Shown piece by piece: positions 41,772 through 51,195 of a DNA stretch of 64,000 nucleotides. Numbering within the stretch: position 1 is the stretch's first letter; each line of letters opens with the position of its first letter. The stretch is from Hymenobacter ruricola (GTDB lineage Bacteria; Bacteroidota; Bacteroidia; Cytophagales; Hymenobacteraceae). A program made the translations under genes and the position numbers. Where the stretch lies: assembly GCF_015694525.1 (NCBI RefSeq), contig NZ_JADQDM010000018.1:42112-106111 (forward strand). The letters run 5' to 3'. The notes under the pieces are model-generated. The model searched no databases. It saw only the letters and a list, made by a program, of their open reading frames with translations, and was not told the DNA's origin.

Positions 41772-44294
41772 ATGAGTATTACGGTACACCGCGCATTATT
41801 TGGGCAAGACCCTGCTCACGGACAAGGCTTTGCGCTACTGGGTACCACCCACCCCGACAAGTCTTTAGTAAGGCGCATTTTCAACTCAGCCGACCTGAGC
41901 GAAAGCGCCCCGTCGCAGCTGAGTTGGCAGCCGGCCCTGAGGGGCCTGCCCTGGGGAAACTTTTACCTGTTGTTGCGCACGTTTGCAGATACCTCGCCGC
42001 AGGTGCGAGGTGGCCGAGTGTATTCACATATGCTACTGCTGCCCCTTGACCAGGTAACCCAGCTCTCTGATTTGCAGCCTTTACTGGCTGCCCTATCGGT
42101 AGACGCCCCCAAGCAGGTTCCTACAGCTGCGGCCGAGATTTGGCCCGTGCCAGCGCCGCCACTAGTGCTTACCCCGCGGTTGGGCTACCTGCTGCATGAA
42201 GTGGTTCATACCCCCCGACCAGGCGTACTGGTATGGGCCGGGCAGGCGGGCTTCGATGAGGCGGCCGCCCTTACCTGGCAGGTGCTGGGAGCGGCTGAGC
42301 GCCAGCAACTCCGACTGAGCTTAGGCTTTCTACCTGGTTACCAGCGCGCGCCAACAGATTCGCTGACCCTGGTGGCCGTGCCCGATTCCCTGTTGCAGCG
42401 CTGGCGTAGCGTATCCCGTGTAGTGGAAGTCACTGCTGCTTACACAACGCTCGACGAGGCCGAGGCTTGGCTGGCCGGGCTGCCACAGCAGTCCCCAAAC
42501 TTGAGCCTGCTGTTGATGGAGCTCAAAGCTGATTTGCTTAGCATCAGCGACCTGGACGCGCTGCAACGGGTAGCCCCCACAGCGACAGCGCTCGCCACGG
42601 CGTCGTTGCGGGATGTGATAGCACTGGCCACCCTGCTCCGCCAGTACCCCAGTACTCAGCCGGCCTACCGCCAGCGTGTACTGGCGCGACTCCGGCAAAT
42701 TGTAGCCACCAGCCCGCCCCAGGAAGTGCAGCGGTTAGGGTCGGTGCAGGAGGAAATGTTGAATTCGGCTGACTTGCGGCAACTAGCGGATACCGTGCAC
42801 AAGCGCTTTGTGGAACTTGCTGACCAGGTGTCCAGCGCAGAGTTATTGCCCGCGCTGATGAGCTGGCACGATGCGCCTGACCGTGCCTGGTGGCAGCAGA
42901 GCGTGCGGGCGACGCTGACGGACATTTTCGCCGCCGGCAGCACAGCCGCTGCCCGGCTCGTTTTTGACCTGTGGCAACAAGCCGCGGAGGTTAATACGTC
43001 TTACTTGAAATTGCTACCATCTACTGCCCATACGGAAGCGCTGCTCTTACGCGAACTGCCCGCGCAAATGCCCGCTATGGCTTGGCAAAATGGATTGCAG
43101 TTGGCCCGCTCACGCCGGTGGCTGCGCCTGCACATGTCATGCTTACTTGCGCTCTATCCATTGCCCAAAGCCCTGACCAAACAATTGGCCCTAGATACTG
43201 AGCCGGCACACATGGCAGCGCTAGAGGTAGCGGCCAAGCAAGCGGTAGCGACGGACTTCGTAGCTGCTGCCGTGGCCTTGGATGAGAAGCGCCTGACCAC
43301 TCTGGCGGGCAACCTATGCGCCCAAAAGCCGCAGTTACTCAAAAAATTGGCTGTGGAACAGCCCGGCTGGCAGTCCGTGTGGCTCGCGGCGGCTCAAATT
43401 AGTGGCAACGTGTGGGCTAACATTGCCGCACCTGCTTCAAAGGTCGCACAATTACTTGACTTACTGCTGGCTGGGCAGCCGGTGCTAACCGACCTGCTGG
43501 CGCTCATTGGGCAAAGCCATTACGCCGACTTGCGGGCTTACCCTGCCCGGCGGTCCGCGTGGGCCGTGCTACCCACCGCCGTGCGCTCGCTCTTTCTGGA
43601 GGAAACAGCTTGGAGCTTACTAGTTCATGAGCAACCAGAAGAAGCTAACAGCTTACTGGAGCCAGAAGTAATCCAGTCATTTACCAGCCCGTCCTTCACG
43701 GCCCGTGCCCTTGCTCACCTTTCACTTACCGCTGGCCGAGCCGTGCGCTACGTATCCCGGTTCTCGGCTCCTGAAAGCACTTTGCTGTCATACCTTAATG
43801 CCCACCGCAGTCAATTCGACAAGCGCAGCGCACAAGAGTTGGGGCAACTTATCGAGCGCAATGGCTGGAAACAAGCCGCCCAGGCTCTGCTCACTCAGGC
43901 CCAAACGGAACCATCACGTTACGCAGCCCTCGCCTACTGCTTCGACCAATTGGGCTGGCTAGACCGGCTAAAGCTGCGCATTCAAAATCCTCATATTCTG
44001 ACGGCTAAGACTACCAAACAGGCTAGCACCGACTGGTGGAAGGCCGTGTGGGAAGAAGCCAGTAACCTGTATTCAGGCGGACCGACTCATCAGCACCTGT
44101 GGGAATCCATCGGGCGCAAAAACTACGAACTCTCCTTAGCACGCACTGGTGGTGAGCAGTGGCAACAGGCCCTGAATATTTTGCGCACTCGCCGCGAGTA
44201 CAAGCAGACTGCTAAACTTTTACGTCTGATGCAGGAGCAACACTCTTGGAATAATAATCTACAGTTTCTAGCGAATCACCCTATCTATGAATGA
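41772..44294 (+). CDS. GTPase-associated protein 1 (GAP1-like)
   Basis: An 840-aa protein. The N-terminal about 170 residues match the GAP1-N2 layout (VHRALFGQDPAHGQGFALLG ... RGGRVYSHMLLLPLDQV), followed by middle and C-terminal helical parts rich in Leu, Ala and Gln, without catalytic motifs. In predicted GTPase conflict systems this protein always accompanies the double GTPases and is thought to be the sensor/scaffold or a regulator. It begins 5 bp after the GTPase stop and overlaps the phosphorylase gene by 8 bp. Biochemical role is unknown. Confidence 0.82.
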   Translation: MSITVHRALFGQDPAHGQGFALLGTTHPDKSLVRRIFNSADLSESAPSQLSWQPALRGLPWGNFYLLLRTFADTSPQVRGGRVYSHMLLLPLDQVTQLSDLQPLLAALSVDAPKQVPTAAAEIWPVPAPPLVLTPRLGYLLHEVVHTPRPGVLVWAGQAGFDEAAALTWQVLGAAERQQLRLSLGFLPGYQRAPTDSLTLVAVPDSLLQRWRSVSRVVEVTAAYTTLDEAEAWLAGLPQQSPNLSLLLMELKADLLSISDLDALQRVAPTATALATASLRDVIALATLLRQYPSTQPAYRQRVLARLRQIVATSPPQEVQRLGSVQEEMLNSADLRQLADTVHKRFVELADQVSSAELLPALMSWHDAPDRAWWQQSVRATLTDIFAAGSTAAARLVFDLWQQAAEVNTSYLKLLPSTAHTEALLLRELPAQMPAMAWQNGLQLARSRRWLRLHMSCLLALYPLPKALTKQLALDTEPAHMAALEVAAKQAVATDFVAAAVALDEKRLTTLAGNLCAQKPQLLKKLAVEQPGWQSVWLAAAQISGNVWANIAAPASKVAQLLDLLLAGQPVLTDLLALIGQSHYADLRAYPARRSAWAVLPTAVRSLFLEETAWSLLVHEQPEEANSLLEPEVIQSFTSPSFTARALAHLSLTAGRAVRYVSRFSAPESTLLSYLNAHRSQFDKRSAQELGQLIERNGWKQAAQALLTQAQTEPSRYAALAYCFDQLGWLDRLKLRIQNPHILTAKTTKQASTDWWKAVWEEASNLYSGGPTHQHLWESIGRKNYELSLARTGGEQWQQALNILRTRREYKQTAKLLRLMQEQHSWNNNLQFLANHPIYE

Positions 44295-45363
44295 CCGCAC
44301 CGTTCTCCTGCTCACCGCGCTTGAAGGTCCCGAACGCCAAGTTCTGCTGGCACAGTTGCCGCCGTCGAACATTGTTCACCATCCCAATACACACACCGAT
44401 TACTACGTTACCCAACTAACCACGGCCAGCGGCGAAGTGCGGGTCGTGCTGGGTCGTACCGACCAAACCAATGTGAACGCCAGCCTCGAAACTGGCCAAG
44501 CGCTTACCTATTTCCAACCTCACTACGCCTTTTTTGTGGGGGTAGCAGGTGGACTCAAGGACGTAAATATTGGGGATTTGGTAATCGGCGACGATGTCTA
44601 TGGTTATGAGCGGGGCAAGGCCACAGACAATGGTTTTAGTGCCCGGCCCGGCGTGGGAGCTTCCTCTTACCAATTAGAGAGAGCCGCTACAGCATTTAGC
44701 CAATCGACCGAATGGCGCACCATTGCTGCGCGATTGCCCACAGCGGCATTTCCTAATCCAGTACAGGTATACACCGGCACCATTGCCTCAGGAGAAAAGG
44801 TAGATGCCAGCGTCGAATCAGAGTTGCATCAATTTCTGCGCGTACACTGTGGCCACGCCCTAGCCATCGAGATGGAAGGCTATGGTTTTTTAAAAGCTGC
44901 CCGTCAGCACCCCGCTACTCAGGCACTGCTGCTACGCGGCATATCCGATTTAGTGGAGGATAAGCAGGGCGCAGACCGTCGTGGTTCGCAGCCTTACGCC
45001 TGTGCCAATGCAGCGGCGTTTGTAATAGCTTTCGTGCAACAACTCTACGCAGTCAGCGCGCCGCCCCGCCTGCCTACGGCCGATGAAGCCCGGCGGCTAG
45101 CCGAGTTGGCAAGCGAACTATATGCTGGCGGCATTCGAGACGCAGATATCTGGAACCGAGCGGGTGGCCGAATAGCTGATATTGCGGTAGGTTCTACTGG
45201 GCGAATGCAATGGCTGGATGCCGCTCGCCACCTGCGTAACGGTGGACGTGGAATCACTTTCGGCCAACTGCTAGCGGAAATGCTGGAGGACCACCCCGGC
45301 AACCAGGATTTGACCGAACTGCGAGTCCGTTACGAGAGCGAGTCGGGCAGCAAATTCTCTTGA
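44287..45363 (+). CDS. nucleoside phosphorylase-fold enzyme fused to C-terminal EAD1-like domain
   Basis: A 358-aa two-domain protein. Residues 1-255 are a purine-nucleoside-phosphorylase/MTAN fold: VGVAGGLKDVNIGDLVIGD, the E195-M196-E197 ribose-binding element in IEMEGYG, and D221 in GISD as general acid. Residues about 265-345 form a small helical effector-associated domain (LASELYAGGIRDADIWNRAG ... MLEDHPGNQDL), the type that recruits partners by like-with-like contact. The first domain could depurinate or phosphorolyse a nucleoside or NAD-type metabolite, as effector or signal sensor. Last gene of the five-gene operon. Confidence 0.85.
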   Translation: MNDRTVLLLTALEGPERQVLLAQLPPSNIVHHPNTHTDYYVTQLTTASGEVRVVLGRTDQTNVNASLETGQALTYFQPHYAFFVGVAGGLKDVNIGDLVIGDDVYGYERGKATDNGFSARPGVGASSYQLERAATAFSQSTEWRTIAARLPTAAFPNPVQVYTGTIASGEKVDASVESELHQFLRVHCGHALAIEMEGYGFLKAARQHPATQALLLRGISDLVEDKQGADRRGSQPYACANAAAFVIAFVQQLYAVSAPPRLPTADEARRLAELASELYAGGIRDADIWNRAGGRIADIAVGSTGRMQWLDAARHLRNGGRGITFGQLLAEMLEDHPGNQDLTELRVRYESESGSKFS

Positions 45364-45420
45364 CCGCGCATGTCCGCTTCCCCAGCCAGTCAGCAATGGG
45401 TAGGCTTATGCCGCTTATTT
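45364..45420. other. right edge of the GTPase operon
   Basis: The GTPase operon ends at 45363. The whole 45364-46068 gap (about 700 bp) carries no intact gene, only the IS3 and AraC relics and the hairpin listed next; from 45807 on I see nothing coding. Confidence 0.5.
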
Positions 45421-45497
45421 TTATTCGATAGGAGTCAAAAAATGTAAAGCTTGGTAGGGCCGTTGGGTGTTGTAGTCGAACATTCACTCGTTCATGA
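45421..45497 (-). pseudogene. C-terminal fragment of an IS3-family transposase
   Basis: On the minus strand it encodes FDYNTQRPYQALHFLTPIE then a stop, the typical C-terminus of an IS3/IS150 OrfB integrase (YNTxRPHQAL). Just upstream a TGA stands where the family has Trp (LMNE-stop-MFDYN). Nothing else of the IS is left. Confidence 0.75.
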
Positions 45498-45534
45498 GTT
45501 GGCATACGTGGGCCCGCGAGCGAAACAGGTGGCT

Positions 45535-45757
45535 TGCCAAGGGTGAAATACATGGCCTACGAACTGCCACTTCGCCCCGCTACCTGAACGACTTGCTGAA
45601 ACAGGAAACTGGCAAGACTGCGCTGGAGCACATTCACCTGTTTCTAGTGGCGGCAACGGGCTACAGGGGCTTTAACTACCCGCCATACTTCTCCCGGCTT
45701 TTTAAAAAATAAATAGGGCTTACGCCCACGGAATACCGGGACAAATTTCTGAATTAA
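45535..45757 (+). pseudogene. AraC-family regulator C-terminal relic
   Basis: The plus strand encodes parts of an AraC helix-turn-helix: SPRYLNDLLKQETGKTALEH, then, after a deletion, GFNYPPYFSRLFKK. The final IGLTPTEYRDKFLN continues in another frame to the stop at 45755-45757. It differs in family subtype from the relic at 38 kb. Together with the IS3 fragment it marks a recombination-worn island border. Confidence 0.75.
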
Positions 45758-45777
45758 TTCCTGCCCTTTCCCTCGCT

Positions 45778-45806
45778 TATCCTGTTACACCGCGCGTGAC
45801 AGGATA
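45778..45806. repeat. imperfect inverted repeat behind AraC relic
   Basis: The arms TATCCTGTTAC and GTGACAGGATA pair over 11 positions with one mismatch around a 7-nt centre rich in CG. It may be an old operator or terminator. Confidence 0.45.
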
Positions 45807-46068
45807 GTGCTGTTTAGGGAAAGCGGTGGTGTTAATGCCCGCATTTTCGGTAATACGGGGCACGTAGAAACGTATCGCAGGTTCCGACATCTATATAATA
45901 CGCCAAGCCTAACCTGAAGTCACCGGCGCCACATCGAGATTAAGCTGGGCTGGGTAAAATACTGAATTCTGTACAGCCTCTACAGCTTTTCTCCAGAATG
46001 CCCCCGTAGACTGAAATATCGAGCCAAATCGCTCCTAAATAATTAACTGCTTCTTTCTGCTCCGAGTA

Positions 46069-46875
46069 ATGAAATTACTACCACTACGGCTGGCGCTGGC
46101 TTTTTCGCTCGGAACGGCTGCTTGCTCTTCAATTCACGCGCAGGTCGCCCCGCTCCCTGCCGACACCACGCGCAAGTACGAAAACCCCGGCGGAATACCT
46201 GCCGCCGTCAAGCAGCCTTTTTTCAAAAGCAAGTTGTTCAAGGCCGTAGCCATACCAACCGTGCTGATAACCTACGGAGCAATTACGGCTCAGGGTGATG
46301 CAGGTGTCAACCGCGACGCCCGCACCTTCGTCCAGAAGCAGTTCCGACCGGTGAATACGATGATTGACAACACGGTCATTTTCCTACCCTACGTGGAACT
46401 GGGCGCCGTGGCCCTGGCCGGCGTGGAGTCGCGCAACGACCGCATCAACACGTTGCTCATCATTGCCAAGGGCGAGGCTATCATGCTGGCCAGCACCTTC
46501 GCCGTGAAATATTTGGCCCACGAAACCCGCCCCAATGGGCAAGACAATCTCTCGTTCCCGTCGGGCCACACGGCGCAGGCGTTTCTGGCGGCCAGCATCG
46601 TGCACACCGAGTTTCGTGACAAAAGCCAGTGGTATGGTGTGGGCGCCTACACCATTGCCACCAGCGTGGCTGCCTTGCGCATGATTAACGACAAGCATTG
46701 GCAAAGCGACGTAGTGGCCGGCGCGGGCTTCGGCATCCTCTCGGCCCACCTGGCCTACCTGAGCCACCGCAACCGCTGGGGCCGCAAAAGCATCGGCCGC
46801 GACATCGGGATGACGCCCGCCTATTTCGGCAGCGGTGCCTCGGGCGTGAGTCTCACTTGGCGGCCAACGAAGTAG
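46069..46875 (+). CDS. PAP2-family phosphatase, exported
   Basis: A 268-aa membrane-associated acid phosphatase. It has a signal peptide (cleavage near SIHAQ), then the three-part PAP2 signature: KYLAHETRP (motif 1, KxxxxxxRP), PSGHT (motif 2), and NDKHWQSDVVAG (motif 3, with His and Asp but no SR pair in the usual place). Likely a lipid-phosphate or undecaprenyl-diphosphate phosphatase at the periplasmic face. Convergent with the RND permease gene. First GC-rich core-like gene after the island. Confidence 0.88.
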   Translation: MKLLPLRLALAFSLGTAACSSIHAQVAPLPADTTRKYENPGGIPAAVKQPFFKSKLFKAVAIPTVLITYGAITAQGDAGVNRDARTFVQKQFRPVNTMIDNTVIFLPYVELGAVALAGVESRNDRINTLLIIAKGEAIMLASTFAVKYLAHETRPNGQDNLSFPSGHTAQAFLAASIVHTEFRDKSQWYGVGAYTIATSVAALRMINDKHWQSDVVAGAGFGILSAHLAYLSHRNRWGRKSIGRDIGMTPAYFGSGASGVSLTWRPTK

Positions 46876-46883
46876 CGCGGGCC

Positions 46884-49800
46884 CTAGGCCGCCCGGGCCA
46901 CCGGGGCGGGCATCTCGGTTACCGGCTCGCCCTTGTAGGCCAGGCGCAGCAGGCTGGGCAGCACCACGAGCAGCAGCGGCAGGGCCAGCAGCAGCCCGCC
47001 AATGACGGCAATGGCCAGCGGTTGGTGCAACTGCGCGCCCGCCCCGATGCCCAGCGCCAGCGGCAGGAGCGCCGCGATGGCGGCCAGCGCCGTCATGAGC
47101 TTGGGGCGCAGGCGGGCGGCAATGGCGTAGCCGATGGCCTGCTCCACGGGCGCTTCGGCGCGGGCCTCGTTAAACTGCTGAAAGGTGAAGATGGCATTCT
47201 CCCCGATGATGCCCACCACCATGATGAGGCCGGTGTAGGAGCCCACATTCAAGGGCGTGTTGGTGAGAAACAAGGCTAGGCTACCACCGGCCGGGCCCAG
47301 CACGGCCACCAGCAGGATGAGCCCGGCGGCTTTCAAGTCCCGGAACAGAAACAAGCCCACCGCGAACACGAGCAGGCAGGCCGTGCCCAAGATGGTGAGC
47401 AACTCCTGAAACGACTGCTGCTGCTCGGCATACGAGCCGCCGTACTGGATGAAGTAGCCGGGCGGCAGCGGCACGTTGCGCTCCAGCTTCTGCTTGATTT
47501 CGGTCATGGCGCTGCCCAGGTCGCGGTTGTCGAGACGGGCCGTGACAGCCGTCATAGCCTGCAGGTTTTCGCGCTCCAGCTCGGCTTCGCTGGGCGTCAC
47601 ACGCACGGTGGCCAGCTCGTCGAGGCGGCGGCGCTGGCCGTTGGGCAGGAACACGGGCTCGGCCTGCATCTGGGCCAGGTTGGTCTGGGCGGCGTTGGGG
47701 TAGCGCAGGCGGATGTTCAGGAGCTGCTCGCCTTCGAGCACGTTGCCGGCGGTGGTGCCCTGGAGCTGGGTTTGGAGTTGGGTCTGAAAATCGGTGGCGG
47801 TAAGACCAAACTGGGCCAGTCGACGCGGGTCGGGACGCACGTCCACGCTGGGGCCCATGCGCACGATGCCGTTGAACACGTCGGCCGTGCCGGCCACTTT
47901 TTCCACCACGGCCGTCACCTGGTTGGCCAGGGCGTAGCGTTTGGCGGCGTCGGGGCCGAAGACCTTGATTTCGATGGGCTGCACGGTGCTCATGAGGTCG
48001 CCCAGCATGTCGCCGATGACCTGGCCGAAGTCGATGGTGAGGGCCGGCTGGGTGCTTTCGATGCGTTCGCGGATATCGGCAATGACGTCTTCGGTGCTGC
48101 GCTTGCGGTCGGTTTTGAGGCGAATGAGGTAGTCGCCGCTGTTGGGCTCGGTGATGAAAAAGCCCATTTGCGTGCCCGTGCGGCGAGAGTAGCTCGCCAC
48201 CTCCGGCACCTTTACGATGAGCTTCTCGGCCTGGCGCAGCATGCGGTCGGTTTCTTCCAGGCTGGTGCCCGGGGGCGAGGTGTAGTCGAGCACGATAGCG
48301 CCCTCGTCCATATCGGGCAGAAAGCCGGTGGCCAAACGCGGGATAATGAGCACCATGCTGCTTACCAAAACGAGGATACCGATGACGCTATATGCCGGGT
48401 GCCGGATGACGGCCCGCACCCAAGGAATTTCGTGGTGGTTGGAATCCGCTTTGGGCAGGGCCGCGCTGCCATCGCCACCTACCTGATTATTGGCGTCGTC
48501 TACGTCGATGGTATCCGGGGCCTCCGCTTTCTCCTGCTTGGGCCCGCGCGACAGCAATAAATAAATTACGGGCAGCCCCAGCCAGGCCACGAAAAACGAA
48601 CACAGCAGTGCCACCACCATCGTGGTGGCCAGCACCTTGAAATAGGCGCCCGCCACGCCGCCCAGCAGCGCGAACGGCAGGAAAATCACAATCGTGCTCA
48701 GCGACGAGCCGATGAGCGCGGGCAGCAGATGGCCCACCGAGCGCCGCACCACCTCGCCGGCCGATTCGCCGGGGTGGTCTTCGCGCACGCGGTGCAGCTG
48801 CTCCACCATCACCACTGCGTCGTCAATCATCAAGCCGATGGCGGCGGCGATGGCGCCCAGCGTCATGATATTAAACGAGTAGCCCAAGCCGAAGTACAAC
48901 ACTGCGATGGTGAGCGCCAGCGCCACCGGAATCGCCCCCAGAATGGTCAGCGTGGCCTTCCAGGAGCGCAGAAACAGCGCCGTGACCACCAGGGCCAGCG
49001 CCAGGCCAATCCAGAGCGCGTCCTGCACCGAGCGAACGACCTCGGCCACGAAATCGGCTTGGTCGTAGTACGGGGCCAGGCGCACGCCGCGCGGCAGGCC
49101 GGCGCGCAGGGCCGCCACCTTGGCCCGCACGCCGTCGGAGACGAGCACCACGTTGGCGTCGGGCTGGCGCAGGATGCTGATGAGCACGGCGTCGTGGCCG
49201 TTGGCGTTGATGCGGGTGTACTCCTGCTGCTCGCCCAGGGCCACGGTGGCCACGTCGGCCAGGCGCACGATGCGGCGGCCGTCGTTGCGCAGCACCAGGT
49301 TTTCGAGGTCCTCCTTCTGGGTAATGGTGGCATCCGTGACGGTGAGATAGAGGCGGCGGTAGTCGCTCAGGTAGCCGTTACTCTGCACGAAATTGGTGGC
49401 GCCGAGGGCCTTGCTCACGTCATCCGGACCTAAGCCCAACGCGGCCAGTTGGTCGGGCAGCAGTTGCACCTGGTACTCCTTGGTGCGCCCCCCCTGAATC
49501 TGGACCGACGAGACGCCCTCGACCTGGGAGAGAAACGGCTTGATGGTGAACAGCGCCAGCTTGCGCAGCTCCAGCGCCGACTTGCCCGGCGCTTCCAGCG
49601 TGTAGCCCATCACCGGCAGGATGGCCGGGTTCATACGCTCCACCGAGATTTGGGCGGTGGGCGGCAGGTCGGCCCGAATCTGGTTCAGGCGCGACTCGAT
49701 GAGGCTCTGGCTCTTGGCCACGTCCACGTTCCAGTCGAGGAAGGCCGAGATTTCGCAGCTGCCGCGGCTGGTGGTGCTGCGCAACAACTTCAGCCCCGGC

Positions 49801-50021
49801 ACCCGCTTCATGGCGTCCTCCATGGGCTTGGTCACGGTCACCATCATGCGGTCCACGGGCACCAGCCCGTTATCGGCAATGACTTTTACCTTCGGAAACG
49901 TCACCTCCGGGAACAGCGCCACATTGATGCGTCGGTAGGCCACCGTGCCCAATGCCAGCGCCAGGGCCAGCAGCACCGCAATGGGTGCTTTGTAGGCTTG
50001 AAAAAGAGCGAGACGAGCCAT
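46884..50021 (-). CDS. efflux RND transporter permease
   Basis: A 1045-aa inner-membrane proton-driven pump of the AcrB/CzcA superfamily with twelve predicted membrane helices and two large periplasmic loops. Helix 4 carries GLMIDDAVVMVE with the twin aspartates of the proton relay. MDEGAIVLDYTSPPGTSLEE is a segment common in the metal/multidrug branch. A long charged insertion (around residue 500, KAEAPDTIDVDDANN) is unusual. ATG 50021 is chosen over an upstream frame extension. It is last in an outer-membrane channel/adaptor/permease operon. Substrate (metal or drugs) cannot be settled from the sequence. Confidence 0.93.
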   Translation of the reverse strand: MARLALFQAYKAPIAVLLALALALGTVAYRRINVALFPEVTFPKVKVIADNGLVPVDRMMVTVTKPMEDAMKRVPGLKLLRSTTSRGSCEISAFLDWNVDVAKSQSLIESRLNQIRADLPPTAQISVERMNPAILPVMGYTLEAPGKSALELRKLALFTIKPFLSQVEGVSSVQIQGGRTKEYQVQLLPDQLAALGLGPDDVSKALGATNFVQSNGYLSDYRRLYLTVTDATITQKEDLENLVLRNDGRRIVRLADVATVALGEQQEYTRINANGHDAVLISILRQPDANVVLVSDGVRAKVAALRAGLPRGVRLAPYYDQADFVAEVVRSVQDALWIGLALALVVTALFLRSWKATLTILGAIPVALALTIAVLYFGLGYSFNIMTLGAIAAAIGLMIDDAVVMVEQLHRVREDHPGESAGEVVRRSVGHLLPALIGSSLSTIVIFLPFALLGGVAGAYFKVLATTMVVALLCSFFVAWLGLPVIYLLLSRGPKQEKAEAPDTIDVDDANNQVGGDGSAALPKADSNHHEIPWVRAVIRHPAYSVIGILVLVSSMVLIIPRLATGFLPDMDEGAIVLDYTSPPGTSLEETDRMLRQAEKLIVKVPEVASYSRRTGTQMGFFITEPNSGDYLIRLKTDRKRSTEDVIADIRERIESTQPALTIDFGQVIGDMLGDLMSTVQPIEIKVFGPDAAKRYALANQVTAVVEKVAGTADVFNGIVRMGPSVDVRPDPRRLAQFGLTATDFQTQLQTQLQGTTAGNVLEGEQLLNIRLRYPNAAQTNLAQMQAEPVFLPNGQRRRLDELATVRVTPSEAELERENLQAMTAVTARLDNRDLGSAMTEIKQKLERNVPLPPGYFIQYGGSYAEQQQSFQELLTILGTACLLVFAVGLFLFRDLKAAGLILLVAVLGPAGGSLALFLTNTPLNVGSYTGLIMVVGIIGENAIFTFQQFNEARAEAPVEQAIGYAIAARLRPKLMTALAAIAALLPLALGIGAGAQLHQPLAIAVIGGLLLALPLLLVVLPSLLRLAYKGEPVTEMPAPVARAA

Positions 50022-50178
50022 GAGAAAATAAATCGGTTTAAGCAGAACGGCACCAGCACCACGCGGCATCCCTACCGTGTTCGTTGCAGCGAACCGGCTG
50101 CATCCCCTCGGAATACGCCCGTGGTAAGGATGCTTTGTGTGGCAAACCGGCCGTTTTGCGGGTTTGGGGGTCGGCGCG

Positions 50179-51153
50179 TTATTCCTTTTCGGCCGCCACC
50201 GGCCGGGTAACTTTCACCGCAGCCGTGTCATCGAGGCCGAAGTTGCCGCTGAGCAGAATCCGGTCCTTCGGGGAAAAAGCCGGCTGCTTGATTTCGATGT
50301 GGTCTTTTTCCTGCGCGCCCACGGTCACCGGCACCTTCACGGCGGTGGAGTCATTCAGCAGCCGCATCACCCAAAATTCGGTCTGGGTTTCGTCCGTGAG
50401 CACGGCGCCGCGCGGCAGGGTGCGGGCCAGGTGCGGCGCGGTTTTGTCGAGCTCGACCTGCACGGCCAGGTTTTCGGGTAGGTCGGGCACCGGGCCGGTG
50501 GGGCGGATAGTATAGCGCTGGGTCTGAATGCTGACGTCGGCCGTGGCCAGCACCTCGGCCACGCGGCCCGGCAGCACACGGCCGTCGGGGAGCAGGATGC
50601 GGCAGGTCTGGCCGGTGTGCACGTAGCGCAGCTGCGTCACGGGCACGTCGAGGATGAAGCCGAAGCGGCTTTTGTCGTAGGTGAGGCCGAGCTGCTCGCC
50701 GTCCTGCACGTAGTCGCCGGCCAGCTTGTCCACCGTCGCCAGAATGCCCGCGCGGGCCGATTTAATCGGAATGATGCCGCTGAACTTCAGTCGCGGGTCG
50801 CCGGTGAGCTTATCCAAGTGCAGGGTTTTCGATTCCTTGGTTTGGATGGTGAACACCGTTTGGCCGGCGCGCACCTGCTGGCCCACCACGGGCGTGGGCG
50901 CCAGCACGTAGCCGGTGGTGGTGGCCCGCAGTGCGTCCTTGGCCGCGTAGGCCGACACGGCGCTCAGACGCAGCACATCGGTGAGAGTGTCGGTTTGGAT
51001 GCTGCCTACCGTGACCAGAGCGCGGGGCTTCACGGCCGCTTCCTCCTCGCCGTCGGCGGGTGCGGCAGCTTCATCGGCGGCCGGGTCTTTGGTTCCGCAG
51101 GCCGCGAGGCTGGTGAGGGCGAGAAGGAGAAGCAGACGAAGGGACAGGCTCAT
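50179..51153 (-). CDS. efflux RND periplasmic adaptor (lipoprotein)
   Basis: A 324-aa membrane-fusion protein. N-terminal lipobox LAAC (Cys at about residue 19) anchors it in a membrane. The lipoyl/beta-barrel segments are recognisable in ATTTGYVLAPTPVVGQQVRA and in IKSARAGILATVDKLAGDYV. The coiled-coil hairpin is missing or very short, so the protein is compact. It bridges the permease and the TolC-type channel encoded on either side. Confidence 0.9.
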   Translation of the reverse strand: MSLSLRLLLLLALTSLAACGTKDPAADEAAAPADGEEEAAVKPRALVTVGSIQTDTLTDVLRLSAVSAYAAKDALRATTTGYVLAPTPVVGQQVRAGQTVFTIQTKESKTLHLDKLTGDPRLKFSGIIPIKSARAGILATVDKLAGDYVQDGEQLGLTYDKSRFGFILDVPVTQLRYVHTGQTCRILLPDGRVLPGRVAEVLATADVSIQTQRYTIRPTGPVPDLPENLAVQVELDKTAPHLARTLPRGAVLTDETQTEFWVMRLLNDSTAVKVPVTVGAQEKDHIEIKQPAFSPKDRILLSGNFGLDDTAAVKVTRPVAAEKE

Positions 51154-51195
51154 GATAGCGGGAAGGAAGTGTGGCATGGACGCGCATCGTTCACG

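Noticed and set aside
46884..50021. Assigning the RND pump firmly as CusA/CzcA metal exporter
   Set aside because: Helix 4 has the GLMIDDAVVMVE form closer to multidrug pumps, and no metal-binding methionine cluster or metal-resistance gene is nearby.
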